This document shows positions 60,501 to 64,000 of a stretch of 64,000 nucleotides of DNA, piece after piece. The stretch comes from Scortum barcoo (Eukaryota; Chordata; Actinopteri; Centrarchiformes; Terapontidae), in NCBI GenBank assembly GCA_023238725.1, contig CM041531.1, positions 17,754,643-17,818,642 of the forward strand, in the 5' to 3' direction. The translations under genes were made by a program, and so were the position numbers. Below the pieces are notes generated by a model. That model was not told where the DNA came from. It made no database searches and saw only the letters and a list, made by a program, of their open reading frames with translations. Every line of letters starts with the position of its first letter. Positions within the stretch are counted from its first letter, which is position 1.

Positions 60501-61310
60501 TGTTTTTTTTATTGATTTTTTTTTTGTGGTTGATCTATTATGTACACTTGTCTGTCCTGGAAGAGTGATCCCTCCTCTGTTGCTCTTCCAGAGGTTTCAT
60601 CCGTTTTTTTGGACGGGAGTTTTACCTCATCTGAATCAAGGGTCCACTGATAGAGGGTGTTTTATGCTGTGCATATTTTAAAGCCCCTTGAGGTGAACTG
60701 TGATATTGGATTATTTCAATAAAATTGACTCACTAGTCTCTTCATCTGACAGTTGGAGGGGAAATCTAGTGTTGGGCACTGAATATTTGCTTAACATTCT
60801 GCAGTTTTCAGATAAAATTGTGGACACACAATATCCAATGGTTTAAAAGTTTAAATGACAAGCATAAAGAGACAATAAGGGCTTTTAGTTTGACTGACAG
60901 CTGGGATTAAGGAAAGAAAACGTGTCTGTCAATAAGGACCATTTTTCTGACATGTTAATCTTATAATTTTGTTATATATGATGATCCAGTTTTTGCTAAT
61001 CCTGTAATTTATGTTTATGATTGCAAGGCAGAGTCTCTAAAATGTCTCCTAGTGTTTCAACTTATTTTCATAATTGTTTTGGAATATGTCCAAATCTTAT
61101 CTGAGCCTGGTGCTAAGGCTTTACAGGTTTGTTTCCCCTTCATCTGAGAGGGTTCTTAGAAGAACAGTTTGCACCGAAGCTGAGCTCTTTGTTTTTTGTT
61201 TTGTTTTTGATCAGACGGGTAAGCCCAGGTTCAGGACCAGAGCGACCATCAGGGGGAACAGAGAGCAGACTTCGCACCAACAGCCGTCCCAACAGCCCAC
61301 GAGATCCCAA
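41433..61310 (+). CDS. lrrc49: LRRC49, tubulin polyglutamylase complex subunit, 3' end off window
   Basis: Leucine-rich repeat subunit of the TTLL1 tubulin polyglutamylase complex, linked to centriolar satellites and cilia (family knowledge). Fourteen exons: 41433-41522, 41702-41767, 41871-41940, 42032-42241, 42402-42504, 43026-43082, 43451-43654, 44440-44506, 48725-48868, 53807-53868, 56177-56324, 59028-59111, 60148-60323 and 61215-61310. All phases fit (1577 coding bases, 525 codons plus 2 bases). Residues 1-200 are a poorly conserved N-terminus. About 205-400 hold LRRs of the SDS22 type (LQLLNLQHNLI, LVFLNLCDNHI, LRVLNLAGNHI, LTELNLQHNCI), capped by LDGNPVALETWYKQAVL and LRQLDMKRIT. A charged helix (EDRRMAGVQARKEEEKKRES) and a Ser/Pro-rich linker follow. 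The exon at 43026-43082 is the least certain. Human LRRC49 (686 residues) continues well beyond this point. Confidence 0.93.
44507..48724 (+). other. lrrc49 intron 8
   Basis: A 4.2 kb intron. No exon or clear mobile element was seen on either strand; short open frames here have no recognised domain. Confidence 0.55.
49121..49150. repeat. (TAG)n microsatellite
   Basis: About nine TAG units, followed by CAGCAG, in lrrc49 intron 9. Confidence 0.9.
51479..51520. repeat. (CA)n microsatellite
   Basis: A pure run of about 21 CA units in lrrc49 intron 9, the longest dinucleotide array in the window. Confidence 0.95.
52758..52788. repeat. (CA)n microsatellite, interrupted
   Basis: CA units broken by GA, in lrrc49 intron 9. 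Confidence 0.9.
53869..56176 (+). other. lrrc49 intron 10
   Basis: A 2.3 kb intron with a CA-rich stretch at 54001-54036. Nothing else was recognised. Confidence 0.55.
56325..59027 (+). other. lrrc49 intron 11
   Basis: A 2.7 kb intron. It contains the minus-strand Tc1-like relic at 57650-58090; the rest shows no gene. Confidence 0.6.
57650..58090 (-). mobile_element. Fragment of Tc1/mariner-like transposon
   Basis: Plus-strand phrases GGTGGAGAGCGCTGTCTAAA, TGAACTGGGTTGAGATGGTG, GAGGGCCATAGCATATGAGT, GAAGAGACCACTCCCATCAG, CAGAACAACTTTGTATTGAT and GACAAGTGGACCCAAACCAT occur in the order known for a Tc1/mariner-like family dispersed in fish. Read on the minus strand they are transposase-derived sequence. 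The stretch that should encode the central catalytic aspartate is deleted around 57910, so the copy is dead. Confidence 0.6.
59112..60147 (+). other. lrrc49 intron 12
   Basis: A 1.0 kb intron ending in a GT-rich tract next to the acceptor (60118-60140). No exon on the plus strand. The minus strand is open over much of 59709-60147, without any recognised domain. Confidence 0.5.
60324..60740 (+). terminator. lrrc49: Possible alternative lrrc49 3' end after exon 13
   Basis: If the exon 13 donor (CAA followed by GTATGC) is not used, the frame runs on for a few codons to TAA at 60346-60348. A consensus AATAAA stands at 60718-60723, followed by T-rich DNA. A 9-bp hairpin (60557-60591) lies between. 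This would give a short isoform of about 500 residues. Inference only; the spliced form into 61215-61310 is also well supported by splice signals. Confidence 0.4.
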
Positions 61311-64000
61311 GTAAGACAGAAGTGCATGTTTGTGAACACCAACCTGCCATTTACCTCTGCATGAAGTCCAAACCTCTGGCCTTTGATCTTCGCTCAACAG
61401 ATTAGTAAAGGTGTCTGTAAACAAAATGATTAAAAGAATTCTGTTGAATAATGTTGTTGAGACTGACATATGTATTCTAAAAAAAAAAAACATCCTCCCT
61501 ATTGGTGTCTCAACATAGAGATAGTTCTGGTTTTATTTCCCAAGATTTGGAGTTATCAGCCCTTGTAACACCTCTATTGTATCAGTAGAATGGAATTTTG
61601 CTTAAGGCAAAGTTACGTGAAGTAACATTGAAAACGGGTCTACAGACAGACAGCCATAGATACATACACACAAATTCAGACCAATGAAGAAAGCTAACTT
61701 TATCACTGATGAGAGAGGGTCACTGAGTTATGCTTACCAGCAATCAATTTAAATATTAAAATCTGCAAAAGTTTGTTAATAGTTACAGTGCACAAAACAG
61801 TTCAAATAGAACATGTGGAGAGATCATCCTGGTTGCAGATTTGATCCCTGCAGCAGCTGGTGCATCAAACCCATCTTGAAATATTCCTGAGCAACAGAGT
61901 GACCCCTTTACTTTCTCCAAGGTCACAGGTTTTGGCTGCTCCTGAGCTCTGTGAGCTTTGCAAACTCTGGTAAAATCAGCACGTGTGTCTAAGATGTCTT
62001 AGGACAGTTCTCCTTTTCAGCTGTTTATAACATGATGGTGAAAGTGCTCTAAATCAAGAGTCTGTGCTGAGTCTAATGTGAGCGTAGGGCTCCAATATAC
62101 TTTCATACACAGATTCAGGTCTGGATGAGTTATGAGGGGGAGGGCTGAGATGAAAGTGGGGGCTGTGTCAAGGACTATTATTACATGTCTGAAAGACGGC
62201 TTTTCCTTCCTGCACCAGGATATGAAATTGGCCCCGAAGCACAATCCCTCAATGGCCATTGCTTTCCTTTACAGGGTCTATTATAGCTTCAGTCATGTGG
62301 CTTAACAGGTTATGGCGACGATCAGGACTCACGCGATTCAATTTACCACATTGAGTTGGGAGTTGTGTTACGTACTTTGGCATGTATTGAATGACAGAAA
62401 AACAAGAGCCTTTACAAACCATGGCACCACCAGAAAGACAAGCAAGATCTGTGACTGTGACTACAACGTCAAAGGGTAAAATCCTTAAAATGCTAATTTT
62501 GTGGGGCCCATGAATTAAGACTCTTGCCTCACTAGTGCATGACATCACACATCAGGTCTCTGTGGGGTGAATTCCCAGGACATGCTGACAGCAGGAGGAG
62601 GTTTATTCTTTTACACTCTAAAGAGCCAGTTTATGGTTTGTTACAGCCATAATCCTGTTAGTCCAGAATCTCAAAAGATTCTTGGTTCTCATTTAGGTCA
62701 GGGGCTGGAGCTGGCACAGCCACACATCTTGATCTGCTCAGTGGCAGCCTGGGGAGCAGGGCAACCTCATGGTTTGTGTGTAACAAACTGAAGTTTGCAC
62801 TCTGTGCCCACTGCTGAGAATTAGCATCTCAGTCAGAAACAGTTAAGAATAAAACACATCTTTAATAGATGAGAAAAGGATGTCCAGTTAAGTTCAGGAC
62901 AGTTTATGATATAAACTACATAAAAAGTACATATAAACTGGCAATTACATTTGATACACTGGGACATTTTTTCATGTGATACGAATTGTTGTTAACTGTG
63001 ATGAAAAAACGGGGAAAAACAAAAGACTTGATGTTATATCTGGTTAACTTTAGCAGCCCCAGTTTGGTGACAAATCAGAATGAGGGTGAAGTGAGTGTTG
63101 ACAACATATTTAGCATGATGGCGTCAGTGTGCTCCAACAAAAGTTTACGGGAAATAGCTTGTTTCAATGCCAAAGCATGACTGTGACGCAGACCCAAGTT
63201 TATTCCTATGCAAACAATTTGAGATTTATTGCGCCTGAGAGATGGGAGTCAGAGTACATGGCAGTGGAAGAGTTATCACTCAGAAATCTGATAGTGGGGG
63301 TGGTCAACTTGTGAGGAGATGGAAAGGCCTTTGAACTACTCATACATTCATTTAGTCAAAACTTTAACAGGTGGTTTTTCAGGCACATAAATCAACAAGA
63401 TACCTTCACAATGGCCAGAAAGAAGTTCAGCAGGCTCCTCAAATGAGACCTGAAATCCAAAACCCCCACATAATGTAGAAGCACACTCTACAGTTTAAGT
63501 CTGCAGGACTCAGCACCCAATAAGCCTAACATCTGCACTGCACCAGTAACTGCCACTTGACCCATTTGTTTTCATCTTTTCAACAGAGTGAAATGATGAA
63601 ATGCTCTTTTGAAATGGCAGCTCAGAGACTAATGTTTCATACACGTCACTGCCACACAGTATTTAAGCAATTGGAGACATGTGTATGCTACAAGCCATGT
63701 CTTTGGGGGGATTAAGTTGTTGAGAGATGACAGATGTAATTTTTTTTACTCCTGTAGGATTAAGTGAGATAGCCCTAATTTAATTAGATTCAGAGTCATA
63801 ATCGGCCAAAGCAGGATCCATATAATTGTGGCAGAATCTTCTTTTGGTCTTCCCATACCATGTTCACTTCTCCTCACAGTGTTAGTTGCTGGTTTCATGT
63901 CAGAAGAGGATCCAGGGCCACCTGGCAGCCTTTCAGCTGTGATTGTGGGGGAACAATATGTGACACAGTGCAGAGTGTATTGATGGCACACTTCCAGGGG
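61311..64000 (+). other. lrrc49 intron 14 or later, to window end
   Basis: About 2.7 kb after the last recognised donor (GTAAGA at 61311). No further lrrc49 exon was recognised and no gene appears on either strand. The C-terminal exons must lie right of the window. Confidence 0.55.

Noticed and set aside
1..64000. CRISPR arrays, tRNA or rRNA genes, prophage or plasmid features
   Set aside because: No spaced direct repeats, no tRNA-like B-box with arms, and no rRNA sequence was seen; the repeats found are eukaryotic microsatellites and transposon relics.

Overview
The window is nuclear DNA from a ray-finned fish, most likely a percomorph teleost. It has split genes with GT-AG introns, vertebrate protein families, AT-rich introns with CA/GT microsatellites, and teleost-type Tc1-like and LINE repeats. 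It is not microbial: there is no operon, CRISPR array, attachment site or plasmid feature. Species cannot be named from the sequence alone.

Five genes are present. (1) ulk3, minus strand, from the start codon at 7304 down to 1000; the last ~85 codons lie left of the window. (2) tars3 (tarsl2), plus strand, 8823-19835, 19 coding exons, complete. (3) tm2d3, plus, 21211-24530, 6 exons, complete. (4) larp6, minus, 34573-30290, 3 exons, complete. (5) lrrc49, plus, 41433 to at least 61310, 14 exons visible; about a third of the protein lies right of the window. Exon borders were placed by hand from splice consensus, reading-frame phase and remembered vertebrate family sequences. All phases close without a frameshift.

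Layout: ulk3 and tars3 are divergent with a short intergenic gap holding a LINE tail. tars3 and tm2d3 are head-to-tail. A Tc1-rich intergenic region follows, then larp6 and lrrc49 diverge head-to-head across a gap of about 6 kb. In human the same genes lie in separate parts of chromosome 15 (ULK3; TARS3-TM2D3; LARP6-LRRC49), so the window joins pieces that are far apart in mammals. The genes are not one pathway: autophagy/Hedgehog kinase, tRNA charging, a TM2 membrane protein, collagen mRNA binding, and tubulin polyglutamylation.

The points I find most worth a second look are: a strong pair of RFX X-box motifs in the lrrc49 promoter; a candidate short lrrc49 isoform ending in exon 13 with its own poly(A) signal; a 5' leader of larp6 open in frame for about 600 nt; and the Tc1 remnant in the interval where two human-separated synteny blocks meet. 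I found no evidence of a wholly new multi-gene system.
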